From assembly GCA_964629325.1 (NCBI GenBank), contig CAZVSC010000005.1, forward strand, positions 34,079 to 98,078: a stretch of DNA of 64,000 nt. The letters are read 5' to 3'. The translations under genes were made by a program, and so were the position numbers. Origin of the DNA: Eutrophocola sp964629325 (lineage in GTDB: Bacteria; Pseudomonadota; Gammaproteobacteria; Pseudomonadales; Pseudohongiellaceae). Positions 1 to 9,006 of the stretch are shown piece after piece; position 1 is the stretch's first letter; the number at the start of each line of letters is the position of its first letter. The notes beneath the pieces are model-generated. The model saw nothing but the letters and a program-made list of their open reading frames with translations, did no database searches and had not been told where the DNA came from.

Positions 1-73
1 GGCAAACTGCTTTCGGCATGCGTGACCGGAACAGAAAAACGTAAACCAAGACAACAGGAATCAGGAACACACC

Positions 74-1402
74 ATGCAAGTTTCAATGGAAACCCTTGCC
101 GGCCTGGAAAGGCGTATGACTATCGAAGTACCGGCAGATACCGTGGAAAGCCAGGTCAAGAGCCGGCTCCAGGAAGCTGCCAAGAATGTGCAGATGAAAG
201 GCTTCAGGAAAGGCAAGGTACCGGTCAAGGTCATCAAGGAACGTTATGGTGCCGGTGTCCGCCAGGAAGTCCTGGGCGAGGTCATGAGCCACTCCTGGTG
301 GGAAGCCGTGACACAGGAGAAAGTGAAGCCTGCCGGCCAGCCACGCATCGAGCCGAAGAGTCTCGAGGAAGGCAAGAATCTGGAATTCACGGCCACTTTC
401 GAAGTGTACCCGGAGATAGAACTGCAGGATTTTTCCGGTATCACCATTGAGAAGAAGGGTGCCGAAATCTCTGATGCCGATATCGACAAGATGGTCGAAA
501 CGCTGCGCGAACAGCGCAAGACCTATGCCGAGACAGACAGGGCAAGCCAGGATGGCGACCGGGTGAATATTGATTTCACCGGCACCATAGACGGCGAGAA
601 GTTTGATGGCGGCGAAGCCAAGGGCAGCAATCTGGTACTTGGTTCCAAGCGGATGATCCCGGGATTCGAAGAGGGCCTGGTGGGCCTGTCCAAGGGAGAA
701 GAGAAGACCCTGTCACTGACTTTTCCCGAGGATTATCACAACAAGGACCTGGCAGGTAAGGCTACCGAGTTTGCCGTTAAGGTAAACAGCGTCAGCGAAC
801 CGGTTCTGCCGGCACTGAATGATGAATTTTTCGCCTCGTTTGATGTTGCCGAAGGCGGCCTGGATGCATTCAGGAAAGAGGTTTCAGCGAATATGGCCCG
901 CGAACTGAAAAACGCCTCGCGCAACAACATCAAGAACCAGGTGATCGAAGGCCTGCTGAAAATACACACGGTGGATGTGCCCAAGGCCCTGGTGAAGAAC
1001 GAGGTCGGTGCTTTGCGCCAGCAGGCAATGCAGCAGTTTGGCGGCGGCAGGAATATTGACCCCTCGATGCTTCCCGACGACCTGTTTTCCGGGCAGGCCG
1101 AACGTCGCGTGACGCTCAGCCTGATCATGAACGAGATCGTCAACAAGAATAATCTCAAGCCGGAACCCGATGCCGTGCGCAAGCTTGTCGAGGAAATGGC
1201 GGAAAGCTACGAGAAGCCGGAAGAAGTCATCAAGTGGTATTACAGTGACAAGGAGCAACTGGCCAATATCGAAGCCATGGCGCTTGAGGAGGCTGTGATT
1301 GACCTCATCCTGGATTCAGCCAATATTAGCGAGTCTAACGTCAGTTACGAAGAGGCGCTGAAACCGCCCGCCCAGGCCGCTGCCGATACTGCGGAAAAAT
1401 AA
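74..1402 (+). CDS. tig: Trigger factor, ribosome-associated chaperone
   Basis: This 442-residue protein is trigger factor, which binds the ribosome exit tunnel and shields nascent chains in the cytoplasm. The N-terminal ribosome-binding domain (about 1-115) contains the signature GFRKGKVP, the ribosome-contact loop. A FKBP-type prolyl isomerase domain follows at about residues 155-240, with DFTGTIDGEKFDGG and MIPGFEEGL. The C-terminal half is the helical chaperone body. Length is close to the E. coli protein (432). The ATG at 74 fits the conserved N-terminus MQVSMETLAGLERRM. It is the first gene of the tig-clpP-clpX-lon block; its promoter probably lies upstream of the window. Confidence 0.97.
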   Translation: MQVSMETLAGLERRMTIEVPADTVESQVKSRLQEAAKNVQMKGFRKGKVPVKVIKERYGAGVRQEVLGEVMSHSWWEAVTQEKVKPAGQPRIEPKSLEEGKNLEFTATFEVYPEIELQDFSGITIEKKGAEISDADIDKMVETLREQRKTYAETDRASQDGDRVNIDFTGTIDGEKFDGGEAKGSNLVLGSKRMIPGFEEGLVGLSKGEEKTLSLTFPEDYHNKDLAGKATEFAVKVNSVSEPVLPALNDEFFASFDVAEGGLDAFRKEVSANMARELKNASRNNIKNQVIEGLLKIHTVDVPKALVKNEVGALRQQAMQQFGGGRNIDPSMLPDDLFSGQAERRVTLSLIMNEIVNKNNLKPEPDAVRKLVEEMAESYEKPEEVIKWYYSDKEQLANIEAMALEEAVIDLILDSANISESNVSYEEALKPPAQAAADTAEK

Positions 1403-1448
1403 GGACAGTAAACTGCTTGCCAGGTTTGCAACAGATACAGGAACCGAA

Positions 1449-2099
1449 ATGAAGAATTATGAAAAAGAGTTAGTGCAGGAATATGCGAGCCTGGTGCCGA
1501 TCGTTGTCGAGCAGACTGCACGCGGCGAGCGCTCCTATGACATCTATTCCAGGCTGCTCAAGGACCGGATCATTTTCCTGGTAGGGCAGGTCGAAGATCA
1601 CATGGCCAACCTGGTCGTTGCCCAACTGCTGTTCCTGGAGTCGGAAAACCCCGACAAGGACATCCATCTTTACATCAATTCGCCTGGCGGCTCAGTGACC
1701 GCCGGGCTGTCCATTTACGACACCATGCAATTCATCAAGCCTGATGTCAGCACCATGTGTATCGGCCAGGCGGCCAGCATGGGTGCGCTGCTGCTGACCG
1801 GCGGTGAAAAGGGCAAGCGATTTGCGTTGCCGCATTCCCGCATGATGATTCATCAGCCCAGCGGTGGCGCCCAGGGCCAGGCTTCGGACATCCACATCCA
1901 GGCCCAGGAGATCCTGAATGTGCGTGAGCGCATGAACAAGATCATGGCGCACCACACCGGCCAGACAATCGAAGTCATTGCCCGTGATACCGATCGTGAC
2001 AATTTCATGAGCGGTGAAGAGGCGGTCAAATACGGGCTCATCGACAAAGTGATGGAAAAACGTGTCCTGCCGGCACCACCGCCCGGCGGGGCGGCATGA
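1449..2099 (+). CDS. clpP: ATP-dependent Clp protease proteolytic subunit
   Basis: ClpP is the tetradecameric serine peptidase that degrades substrates unfolded by ClpX or ClpA. The 216-residue product has the catalytic triad where expected: Ser110 in GQAASMGALL, His135 in MMIHQPSGG and Asp184 in DTDRDNF. This is offset by one from the E. coli precursor numbering. The N-terminal segment before the conserved core is consistent with a short self-cleaved propeptide. It lies 46 bases after tig and 101 bases before clpX, so it is probably cotranscribed with at least one of them. Confidence 0.97.
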   Translation: MKNYEKELVQEYASLVPIVVEQTARGERSYDIYSRLLKDRIIFLVGQVEDHMANLVVAQLLFLESENPDKDIHLYINSPGGSVTAGLSIYDTMQFIKPDVSTMCIGQAASMGALLLTGGEKGKRFALPHSRMMIHQPSGGAQGQASDIHIQAQEILNVRERMNKIMAHHTGQTIEVIARDTDRDNFMSGEEAVKYGLIDKVMEKRVLPAPPPGGAA

Positions 2100-2200
2100 C
2101 GGCATTGCCGTCAGTTTCCACTTGTAAAATAGGTCAAAAGCCTTAATCTAACGCGTATTGGATATCCAAAGGCATACCACGGGTAAACCGGAACCAGCAC

Positions 2201-3490
2201 ATGGCAGACGACAAGAAAGACGACGATAGCGGCAAGCTGCTTTATTGTTCTTTTTGCGGCAAAAGCCAGCATGAAGTCAGGAAGCTGATCGCCGGTCCTT
2301 CCGTGTTCGTCTGTGACGAATGCGTCGACCTTTGCAACGACATAATCCGGGAAGAGATCCAGGAAAAGTCAGTCGACAAGGACGACCACAAGCTGCCGAC
2401 CCCGGAAGAAATCCGGGATACCCTCGATGAATATGTCATTGGCCAGGACAAGGCAAAGAAGACCCTGTCTGTCGCGGTCTACAACCATTACAAACGTCTC
2501 AATTTCGAAAAGAAGCACGATGATGTGGAGCTCAGCAAGAGCAATATTCTCATCATCGGACCAACCGGCACAGGCAAAACGCTGCTCGCCGAAACCCTGG
2601 CCCGCCTTCTGGATGTACCTTTCACCATCGCCGATGCCACCACCTTGACCGAGGCAGGCTACGTGGGCGAGGACGTCGAGAACATCATCCAGAAGCTCTT
2701 GCAGAAGTGCGATTATGATGTTGAAAAGGCGCAGATCGGCATCGTCTATATCGACGAGATCGACAAGATTTCCCGCAAGTCCGACAATCCATCCATTACC
2801 CGTGATGTGTCAGGCGAAGGTGTGCAGCAGGCGCTTCTCAAACTGATCGAAGGCACTGTCGCCTCCGTGCCCCCGCAGGGCGGCAGGAAGCATCCCCAGC
2901 AGGAATTCCTGCAGGTGGACACCTCCAACATCCTGTTCATCTGCGGTGGGGCTTTTGCTGGCCTGGACAAGATAATCCGCGACCGTTCGGATAAAAGCGG
3001 TATCGGGTTTGCAGCTGAAGTGCGCAGTCCTGACGCAGGAAAGCGCGTTGGGGAAACGTTACAGGACGTCGAGCCGGAAGACCTGGTCAAGTACGGTCTG
3101 ATTCCGGAATTCGTGGGTCGTCTACCCATGATCGCCACCCTGAACGAGCTGGACGAGGAAGCCCTGGTCCAGATCCTCAAGGAGCCGAAGAATTCACTTA
3201 CCAAGCAGTACGCCAAGTTGTTTGAAATGGAAGGCGTCGAGATCCAGTTCCGTGATGACGCACTCAGGGCGATTGCCCGCAAGGCGCAGCAGCGGAAAAC
3301 CGGGGCTCGGGGGTTGCGCTCGATCATGGAATCCGTGCTCCTGGATACCATGTACAACATTCCGTCCCAGGAAGGGGTCACCAAGGTGGTGATCGATGAA
3401 GCGGTCATCAACGGCGAGTCCGAGCCGCTACTGATGTATGAAACCGGGGACGCCCCGCAAAGCAAGACCGCCAACAAGGACCCTGCCTGA
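2201..3490 (+). CDS. clpX: Clp protease ATP-binding subunit ClpX
   Basis: ClpX is the AAA+ unfoldase that recognises tagged proteins and feeds them to ClpP. The 429-residue sequence begins with a C4 zinc-binding domain (Cys16, Cys19, Cys38, Cys41) that dimerises and binds adaptors. Walker A is GPTGTGKT at residues 120-127, with Walker B VYIDEIDKI and the arginine-rich sensor region FVGRLPMIATL downstream. All core motifs are intact. It follows clpP in the usual order. A 206-base spacer separates it from lon. Confidence 0.97.
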   Translation: MADDKKDDDSGKLLYCSFCGKSQHEVRKLIAGPSVFVCDECVDLCNDIIREEIQEKSVDKDDHKLPTPEEIRDTLDEYVIGQDKAKKTLSVAVYNHYKRLNFEKKHDDVELSKSNILIIGPTGTGKTLLAETLARLLDVPFTIADATTLTEAGYVGEDVENIIQKLLQKCDYDVEKAQIGIVYIDEIDKISRKSDNPSITRDVSGEGVQQALLKLIEGTVASVPPQGGRKHPQQEFLQVDTSNILFICGGAFAGLDKIIRDRSDKSGIGFAAEVRSPDAGKRVGETLQDVEPEDLVKYGLIPEFVGRLPMIATLNELDEEALVQILKEPKNSLTKQYAKLFEMEGVEIQFRDDALRAIARKAQQRKTGARGLRSIMESVLLDTMYNIPSQEGVTKVVIDEAVINGESEPLLMYETGDAPQSKTANKDPA

Positions 3491-3526
3491 GCAAATCATT
3501 CAGCTTGGCCTGATTTGCTGCCCCAC

Positions 3527-3552
3527 CTTGAAATCGCCTTTTTCGGCCATAC
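3527..3552 (+). promoter_or_regulatory. Possible heat-shock (sigma-32) promoter for lon
   Basis: A perfect CTTGAAA at 3527-3533 is followed after 11 bases by GGCCATAC (3545-3552). This resembles the sigma-32 pattern CTTGAAA...CCCCATNT, with the second box only partly matching and the spacing at the short limit. It lies about 145 bases upstream of lon, a classic heat-shock gene. This is inference from pattern only. Confidence 0.4.
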
Positions 3553-3696
3553 ATCTCCAACAGGAAATACCGCATTCCGCAGCCGTTCACAAAAGCTGAA
3601 CCGGCGTCATAGCAAACCATGACTGCCTCTGGCTTTGCTGCCGAATTTGTATTTCAATGTCACTATCCAGTCACGCCACAGGTCTGATAATTAACT

Positions 3697-6132
3697 ATGC
3701 CTACCCAGGACGCCCCCAACACCGATAACCTGCTGCCATTTCTCCCCTTGAGAGGCGTGGTTGTCTATCCACAGATCGTGCACCCGCTGTTCGTCGCCCG
3801 GGAGAAATCCATACGCGCCCTGAAGGCAGCCATGGCCAACGACAAGAAGGTAGTTCTGGCTGCGCAGAAACAGCACTCTGAAGACGACCCCGGCAAGGAT
3901 GACGTTTTCACGATCGGTACGGTCGCATCCGTACTGCAGTTGATGCATGTGAACGATGGCACCGTGAAGGTGCTGGTCGAAGGCGTCGAGCGTGTACAGA
4001 TCAAGAAACTCCACGGGGACGAGGATTACACCAGGGCAGAGGTTTCCAGCCTGAGCGGCAGCACAGTGGAAGAAAAGGACACTGAAATACTGGTCAGGTC
4101 TCTGCTCTCCCAGTTCGATCAGTATGTGCAGCTCAGCAAGAAAATTTCACCTGAAGTTCTCACTTCCATCACGAGTATCGATGAACCAAGCCGGCTCGTG
4201 GATACCATCGCTACACACATGTCGCTGCAGCTGCAGGAAAAGCAGAATATTCTTGAACTCGCCAATCTGAAACCCCGCATCGAACACCTGATGTCGCTCA
4301 TCGAAGCCGAGATCGACATATTCCAGGTTGAAAAACGCATTCGCGGCAGGGTGAAAAAGCAGATGGAAAAAAGCCAGCGCGAGTATTACCTGAATGAGCA
4401 GATGAAGGCTATCCAGAAGGAAATGGGTGAGCTGGATGATGTGCCAAATGAAGCCGAGGAGCTTAAACGCAAAATCGACGAAGCTGGTATGTCTAAGGAA
4501 GCCAAGGAGAAGGCATCAGCCGAACTCAACAAGCTGAAGATGATGTCGCCGATGTCATCCGAAGCGTCAGTGGTGCGCACCTACATCGACTGGATGATAA
4601 ACGTACCCTGGAAGAAAAAATCCAAGATTCGCACCGACCTGAAGCGGGCAGAGGAAATTCTCGATCACGATCACTATGGCCTGAAGGAGGTCAAGGAACG
4701 TATCGTGGAATATCTTGCCGTGCAGAAGCGGGTGAAAAAACTGAAGGGGCCAATCCTCTGTCTGGTGGGGCCGCCCGGCGTGGGCAAGACCTCACTCGGC
4801 GAGTCCGTGGCCAGGGCCACAGGCAGGAAATTCGTCAGGATGGCGCTTGGCGGCGTGCGTGACGAAGCCGAGATACGCGGTCACAGGCGTACCTATATCG
4901 GTTCGCTGCCGGGCAAGGTCCTGCAAAAAATGGCCAAGGTCGGCGTGCGCAACCCGCTGGTCCTTCTGGACGAGGTCGACAAGATGGGGATGGATCATCG
5001 CGGTGATCCGGCCGCAGCATTGCTCGAAGTGCTCGACCCCGAACAGAACCACAGCTTCAATGACCATTACCTGGAAGTCGATTACGACCTGAGTGATGTG
5101 CTGTTCATATGCACCTCGAATTCCATGAATATACCCGAGCCGCTTCTGGACAGAATGGAAGTGATTCGCTTGCCTGGTTATACGGAAGACGAAAAACGCA
5201 ACATCGCCAGTCGCTATCTCGTGCCGAAGCAAAAAGAAAACAATGGACTGAAACCCGACGAGGTCACCTTCACCGACAAGGCGATCATCAACCTGATTCG
5301 TCATTACACCCGTGAAGCCGGTGTCCGCGGTCTGGAGCGGGAGATCGCAAAAATCTGCCGCAAGATCGTCAAGGAACATGCAGTTGATGACAAGGCACCA
5401 AAGATCGAGGTCGGCGAAAAGGATCTTGAGAAGTATCTGGGCGTGCAGAAATATGATTTCGGCCGCGCAGAAGAGAAGGACGCTATCGGTCAGGTCAACG
5501 GATTGGCATGGACCCAGGTGGGCGGCGAATTGTTGACCATCGAAGCCGTGGCGACACCGGGCAAGGGCAAGACCACAATGACCGGTTCACTGGGCGACAT
5601 CATGAAGGAGTCCATTCAGGCGGCATTGACAGTTCTCAGGAGCCGCTCTGCGACGCTTGGGCTCAAGGAAAACTTCCATGAAAACAGTGATTTGCATGTT
5701 CATGTCCCTGAGGGTGCCACACCCAAGGATGGCCCCAGCGCCGGTATCGGCATGTGCACGGCACTGGTTTCCGTCCTGACCGGCATACCGGTCCGCAAGG
5801 ACGTGGCGATGACAGGCGAGATCACCTTGCGTGGCCAGGTGCTGCCCATCGGCGGGCTCAAGGAAAAATTGCTGGCAGCTCACCGCGGCGACATCAAGAC
5901 CGTTATTATTCCGAAAGACAACGAAAGAGACCTGAAAGAAATTCCGGACAACATCAAGGCCGACTTGCAAATCAAGCCGGTGAAATGGATTGATGAAGTA
6001 TTGGAAATCGCGCTTCAGTACATGCCCGAGCCAACGGAAGACAATAAATCTCAAGCACTTGAAAAAGGTTCCTCAGAACCGACTGAAAATGAGGAAAATG
6101 ACAACGGCAAAAAATCTATAAATACACACTAA
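3697..6132 (+). CDS. lon: ATP-dependent Lon protease
   Basis: Lon is a homohexameric AAA+ serine protease that removes damaged and short-lived regulatory proteins. The 811-residue product has an N-terminal substrate-recognition domain (from LPFLPLRGVVVYP), a coiled-coil middle, and Walker A GPPGVGKTS near residue 358. The C-terminal protease domain has catalytic Ser681 in DGPSAGIGM and Lys722 in GGLKEKLLAA, forming the Ser-Lys dyad. The C-terminal tail after about residue 780 is a charged extension (many E, D, N, K) making it longer than E. coli Lon (784). It sits downstream of clpX and upstream of hupB. Confidence 0.97.
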   Translation: MPTQDAPNTDNLLPFLPLRGVVVYPQIVHPLFVAREKSIRALKAAMANDKKVVLAAQKQHSEDDPGKDDVFTIGTVASVLQLMHVNDGTVKVLVEGVERVQIKKLHGDEDYTRAEVSSLSGSTVEEKDTEILVRSLLSQFDQYVQLSKKISPEVLTSITSIDEPSRLVDTIATHMSLQLQEKQNILELANLKPRIEHLMSLIEAEIDIFQVEKRIRGRVKKQMEKSQREYYLNEQMKAIQKEMGELDDVPNEAEELKRKIDEAGMSKEAKEKASAELNKLKMMSPMSSEASVVRTYIDWMINVPWKKKSKIRTDLKRAEEILDHDHYGLKEVKERIVEYLAVQKRVKKLKGPILCLVGPPGVGKTSLGESVARATGRKFVRMALGGVRDEAEIRGHRRTYIGSLPGKVLQKMAKVGVRNPLVLLDEVDKMGMDHRGDPAAALLEVLDPEQNHSFNDHYLEVDYDLSDVLFICTSNSMNIPEPLLDRMEVIRLPGYTEDEKRNIASRYLVPKQKENNGLKPDEVTFTDKAIINLIRHYTREAGVRGLEREIAKICRKIVKEHAVDDKAPKIEVGEKDLEKYLGVQKYDFGRAEEKDAIGQVNGLAWTQVGGELLTIEAVATPGKGKTTMTGSLGDIMKESIQAALTVLRSRSATLGLKENFHENSDLHVHVPEGATPKDGPSAGIGMCTALVSVLTGIPVRKDVAMTGEITLRGQVLPIGGLKEKLLAAHRGDIKTVIIPKDNERDLKEIPDNIKADLQIKPVKWIDEVLEIALQYMPEPTEDNKSQALEKGSSEPTENEENDNGKKSINTH

Positions 6133-6146
6133 AAGCCTCGTATTTC

Positions 6147-6176
6147 TTGACATTCTCTCGAGTCAGTTGGTATAAA
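6147..6176 (+). promoter_or_regulatory. Strong sigma-70 promoter for hupB
   Basis: A consensus TTGACA (6147-6152) and TATAAA (6171-6176) are separated by 18 bases, just after the lon stop codon and about 170 bases upstream of the hupB GTG. This is among the best sigma-70 matches in the window and fits the high expression expected of HU. It implies a 5' leader of roughly 160 nucleotides. Confidence 0.7.
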
Positions 6177-6346
6177 GTTCGTGTCTTACAGGCTGGCTAA
6201 CTGCTCCGGAACTACTGTCTGATACGACTAAGCGGAAACCGTATTCAGGAATCTATTTAGTAGTAACCTTTTCAGTAATGTTTACAGAATTAGTAGTTAC
6301 AAAATTCCACATCAACTTGAACCTACAAGCATAAGAAGGGGATATC

Positions 6347-6622
6347 GTGAACAAATCAGAATTAATTGACGCTGTTGCTGTAACCGCCGATTTACCAAAA
6401 GCTGCTGCTGCCCGTGCTATTGATGCCATGACCGATGCAATCGCTGCATCACTGAAATCCGGCAATTCAGTATCACTGGTCGGATTCGGCTCATTCAATG
6501 TCAAGGACCGTCCGGCCCGTACTGGCCGCAATCCGCAAACAGGTGCTCCGATCCAGATCGCTGCGGCAAGGGTGCCATCTTTCAAGGCAGGCAAGGCACT
6601 GAAAGACGCGGTAAATTCCTGA
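6347..6622 (+). CDS. hupB: DNA-binding protein HU-beta
   Basis: This 91-residue protein is a HU/IHF-family nucleoid protein that bends and compacts DNA as a dimer. It shows the family signature GFGSFNVKDRPARTGRNPQTG, which forms the DNA-embracing beta arm, and the N-terminal MNKSELIDAVA. The start is GTG at 6347, preceded by AAGAAGGGG as ribosome-binding site. The lon-hupB order is conserved in gammaproteobacteria, supporting HU-beta rather than IHF. It has its own strong promoter upstream and two hairpins downstream. Confidence 0.95.
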   Translation: MNKSELIDAVAVTADLPKAAAARAIDAMTDAIAASLKSGNSVSLVGFGSFNVKDRPARTGRNPQTGAPIQIAAARVPSFKAGKALKDAVNS

Positions 6623-6630
6623 TATAATCC

Positions 6631-6653
6631 GGCTCCTTCTGAAGGAGCCGTTT
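6631..6653 (+). terminator. Hairpin just after hupB
   Basis: An 8-bp perfect stem, GGCTCCTT and AAGGAGCC with a 3-base loop, starts 8 bases after the hupB stop. Only a short T run (GTTTCT) follows. It may be an intrinsic terminator or an RNA 3'-end stabiliser acting with the second hairpin at 6687. Confidence 0.6.
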
Positions 6654-6686
6654 CTGGAAAAGAAACAAGAGCAAGTTCCTTTAGAG

Positions 6687-6715
6687 GGCGCATCATTGAT
6701 GCGCCTTCTGTTTTT
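6687..6715 (+). terminator. Rho-independent terminator after hupB
   Basis: A GC-rich 7-bp stem, GGCGCAT and ATGCGCC with a 5-base loop, is followed by TTCTGTTTTT. It is a better intrinsic terminator than the hairpin at 6631. It probably ends the hupB transcript. Confidence 0.75.
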
Positions 6716-6873
6716 AGTAAAGAGCTGTTTTGTATTGCAATCGCTGCCAGGGCTTTCCGGCAAGCAGCTGTGCAGTCTCAGTAATACAAATGCATTTAGG
6801 GCAGCGATGCCGTTTGAGCCGCTGCATTGTTTGAAATATCAAGTTTTGATTGGTTAATACCTGGAATTGGGAA

Positions 6874-8760
6874 ATGCTGCAGAAAATTCGCGATAACAGT
6901 CAGGGCGTAGGCGCCAAGATTTTTGTCTGGTTCATCATCATCGTTTTTGGTGCCTGGGGTGCCAGTACCATCGTATCAAGCGTGCTGACCTCCAACCCGG
7001 CTGTGTCGGTAAACGGAGTGGATATCGATGAACTCCAGGTTGAGCAGAACACACAGCGCCGCATCCAGGAGCAAATCGAGGCCCTTGGGCCGGATGCGGA
7101 CCTGTCCAGCATCGACGAGGAAGCGATCAGGGCAACGGCCCTGGATGAATTGATCCAGCGCGAACTCCTCCTGCAGGCCGCCGAGCGCGCAGGTATGGTG
7201 GTCTCCTCACGCTCCATAGACCGCGGCATCGCGCAGACTCCCGATTTCCAGATTGATGGCGTCTTCAATGCCGAACGGGCCCAGCTGGTCCTGCAAAGCA
7301 TCGGCTACACCCCCAATTCCTACCGCGCCGCCCTGGCCGCCGAAGGTCTCATCAACCAGACCACCTTCACACTGGGCCTTTCCGGCTTCGTCACGCCCAA
7401 TGAAATTCGCCAGCTTGCCGGCCTGCTCAATGAATCTCGCGACATTCGCTACCTCCTGATCAACATGGATGACCAGCTCACCAGCATGGAAGTCACCGAC
7501 GAGGAGATACTGGCATATTACGAGGCCAACCAGGCTCGTTTCATGAAGGAAGAACAGGTTTCACTGGAATACGTGGAACTGGACAAGGATGCCATTTTCG
7601 ATGAGGTCACCGTAACCGAGGAGCAGATCAGCCAGCGTTACGAGGAAGAGCAGCTGGAATTCCAGTCCCAGATCGAGCGCCGTGCCTCCCACATCCTATT
7701 GGAAGCCTTTGATGACGAAGGTTATGAGCAGGCCCTCGGCCAGGCCCGGGAGCTCAAGACCCGTATAGACAACGGCGAAAGCTTCGAGGATCTTGCCGCT
7801 GAATACTCCGATGACCTGGGCTCCGCGGAAGACGGTGGTGATGTCGGTTACACCACAGGCCAGAATTTTGTCGAGGAATTCGAACAGGCCCTCAGAGAGC
7901 TTGAAGTAGGGCAGGTTTCTGACCCGGTGCGAACTGAATTCGGTATTCACCTGGTCAAGCTGACCGAACAGAGCGAATCCGCAATCGAGTCCTTTGCAGA
8001 CAGCCGTGAACGTATTGAGCGCGACCTGAAAACCAGCCAGGTTGATACCCTTTTCCTGGAGCGCTCCGAGGAACTGGGCAACCTGGCCTTTGAATCCTTC
8101 GACCTGCAGGACCCGGCCGAGATCATGGGCCTGGAACTCAAGACAACCGGGCTTTTCGGACGCAGCGGCGGTACCGGCATCGCCGCGAACCGTGATGTCA
8201 TCAATGCGGCTTTCGGTTCTGATGTACTGCTGGATGGCCTGAACAGCAACCTGATTTCGCTGACGCCTTCCAGAAGCGTTGTAGTCCGCCTGCTGGAACA
8301 CAATCAGCCTGAGCTTGAAACCCTCGACGACGTGCGCGAGGAAATCCGGATCGAACTTCAGTTTGAAAAGGTCAGTGAACGTGCTGGCGAACTTGGCCGC
8401 ACCATCACGACCAGTCTGCAGAGTGGCGGCAATATTGACACGATCCTGGAAGCCCAGGATCTGACCTGGAACCAGCTGAATGAACTGGAGCGCAACAGCC
8501 AGCAGCTGCCCCCGGAACTGGTGGACAACGTTTTTGGCATGTCCGAACCGGCAGCTGACACCGTCAACGTGGAAGGCTTCCAGCTGGCCTCGGGCGCCTA
8601 CGTGGTTGTCGAACTGCAGAGGGTGAATCCGGGTACCCTCGAGGACTTCGAGGAAGCCGAACTGGCCAGCCTCACGAACTTCCTCGAGCAGCAGCAGGCA
8701 GACAGCGAACTTGGTGCAATGATCATCGGTCTGCAGAACCGCGCTGATATCACCCGCTGA
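6874..8760 (+). CDS. ppiD: Periplasmic folding chaperone PpiD (SurA N-terminal/PpiC domains)
   Basis: PpiD is an inner-membrane-anchored periplasmic chaperone that meets proteins leaving the Sec translocon. I start it at ATG 6874, giving MLQKIRDNSQG as in known PpiD proteins; an in-frame TTG at 6850 would add eight residues. One membrane segment lies at about residues 15-35 (FVWFIIIVFGAWG). A SurA-like N-terminal domain follows. A single PpiC rotamase domain lies at about 268-365 (ASHILLEAF to FGIHLVKL). The length of 628 is typical. It follows hupB as in E. coli, and a clear terminator follows. Confidence 0.92.
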   Translation: MLQKIRDNSQGVGAKIFVWFIIIVFGAWGASTIVSSVLTSNPAVSVNGVDIDELQVEQNTQRRIQEQIEALGPDADLSSIDEEAIRATALDELIQRELLLQAAERAGMVVSSRSIDRGIAQTPDFQIDGVFNAERAQLVLQSIGYTPNSYRAALAAEGLINQTTFTLGLSGFVTPNEIRQLAGLLNESRDIRYLLINMDDQLTSMEVTDEEILAYYEANQARFMKEEQVSLEYVELDKDAIFDEVTVTEEQISQRYEEEQLEFQSQIERRASHILLEAFDDEGYEQALGQARELKTRIDNGESFEDLAAEYSDDLGSAEDGGDVGYTTGQNFVEEFEQALRELEVGQVSDPVRTEFGIHLVKLTEQSESAIESFADSRERIERDLKTSQVDTLFLERSEELGNLAFESFDLQDPAEIMGLELKTTGLFGRSGGTGIAANRDVINAAFGSDVLLDGLNSNLISLTPSRSVVVRLLEHNQPELETLDDVREEIRIELQFEKVSERAGELGRTITTSLQSGGNIDTILEAQDLTWNQLNELERNSQQLPPELVDNVFGMSEPAADTVNVEGFQLASGAYVVVELQRVNPGTLEDFEEAELASLTNFLEQQQADSELGAMIIGLQNRADITR

Positions 8761-8781
8761 ACCTGGTCAATACTGGTCAAT

Positions 8782-8816
8782 AAAGGCCCGGTTTCGCAGG
8801 AAGCCGGGCCTTTTTA
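8782..8816 (+). terminator. Rho-independent terminator after ppiD
   Basis: A perfect AAGGCCCGG and CCGGGCCTT stem with a short loop is followed by TTTTTATT. It lies 22 bases after the ppiD stop and closes the proteostasis block. Confidence 0.9.
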
Positions 8817-8908
8817 TTGGCATCAGTCCATGTGAACCCTGGCAATGTTTGCCCCAAAACCCGGTGGACTTGGATGCAAATGGCGATTATCCTTAATTCT
8901 TTGTTATT

Positions 8909-8925
8909 TCGGGGATATTCCCCGA
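8909..8925. promoter_or_regulatory. 17-bp palindrome upstream of oppA, possible operator
   Basis: TCGGGGA and TCCCCGA are perfect 7-bp arms around a 3-base centre, about 80 bases upstream of oppA. No T run follows directly, so an operator or transcript leader structure is more likely than a terminator. No regulator gene is adjacent. Confidence 0.4.
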
Positions 8926-9006
8926 TATTACGTTTTTAGCTCCCGGCTCCGGGGCTGCATCCTACGATCCACAACCGATTAGTAAAATCCAACGAGAACG
9001 CCAGCC

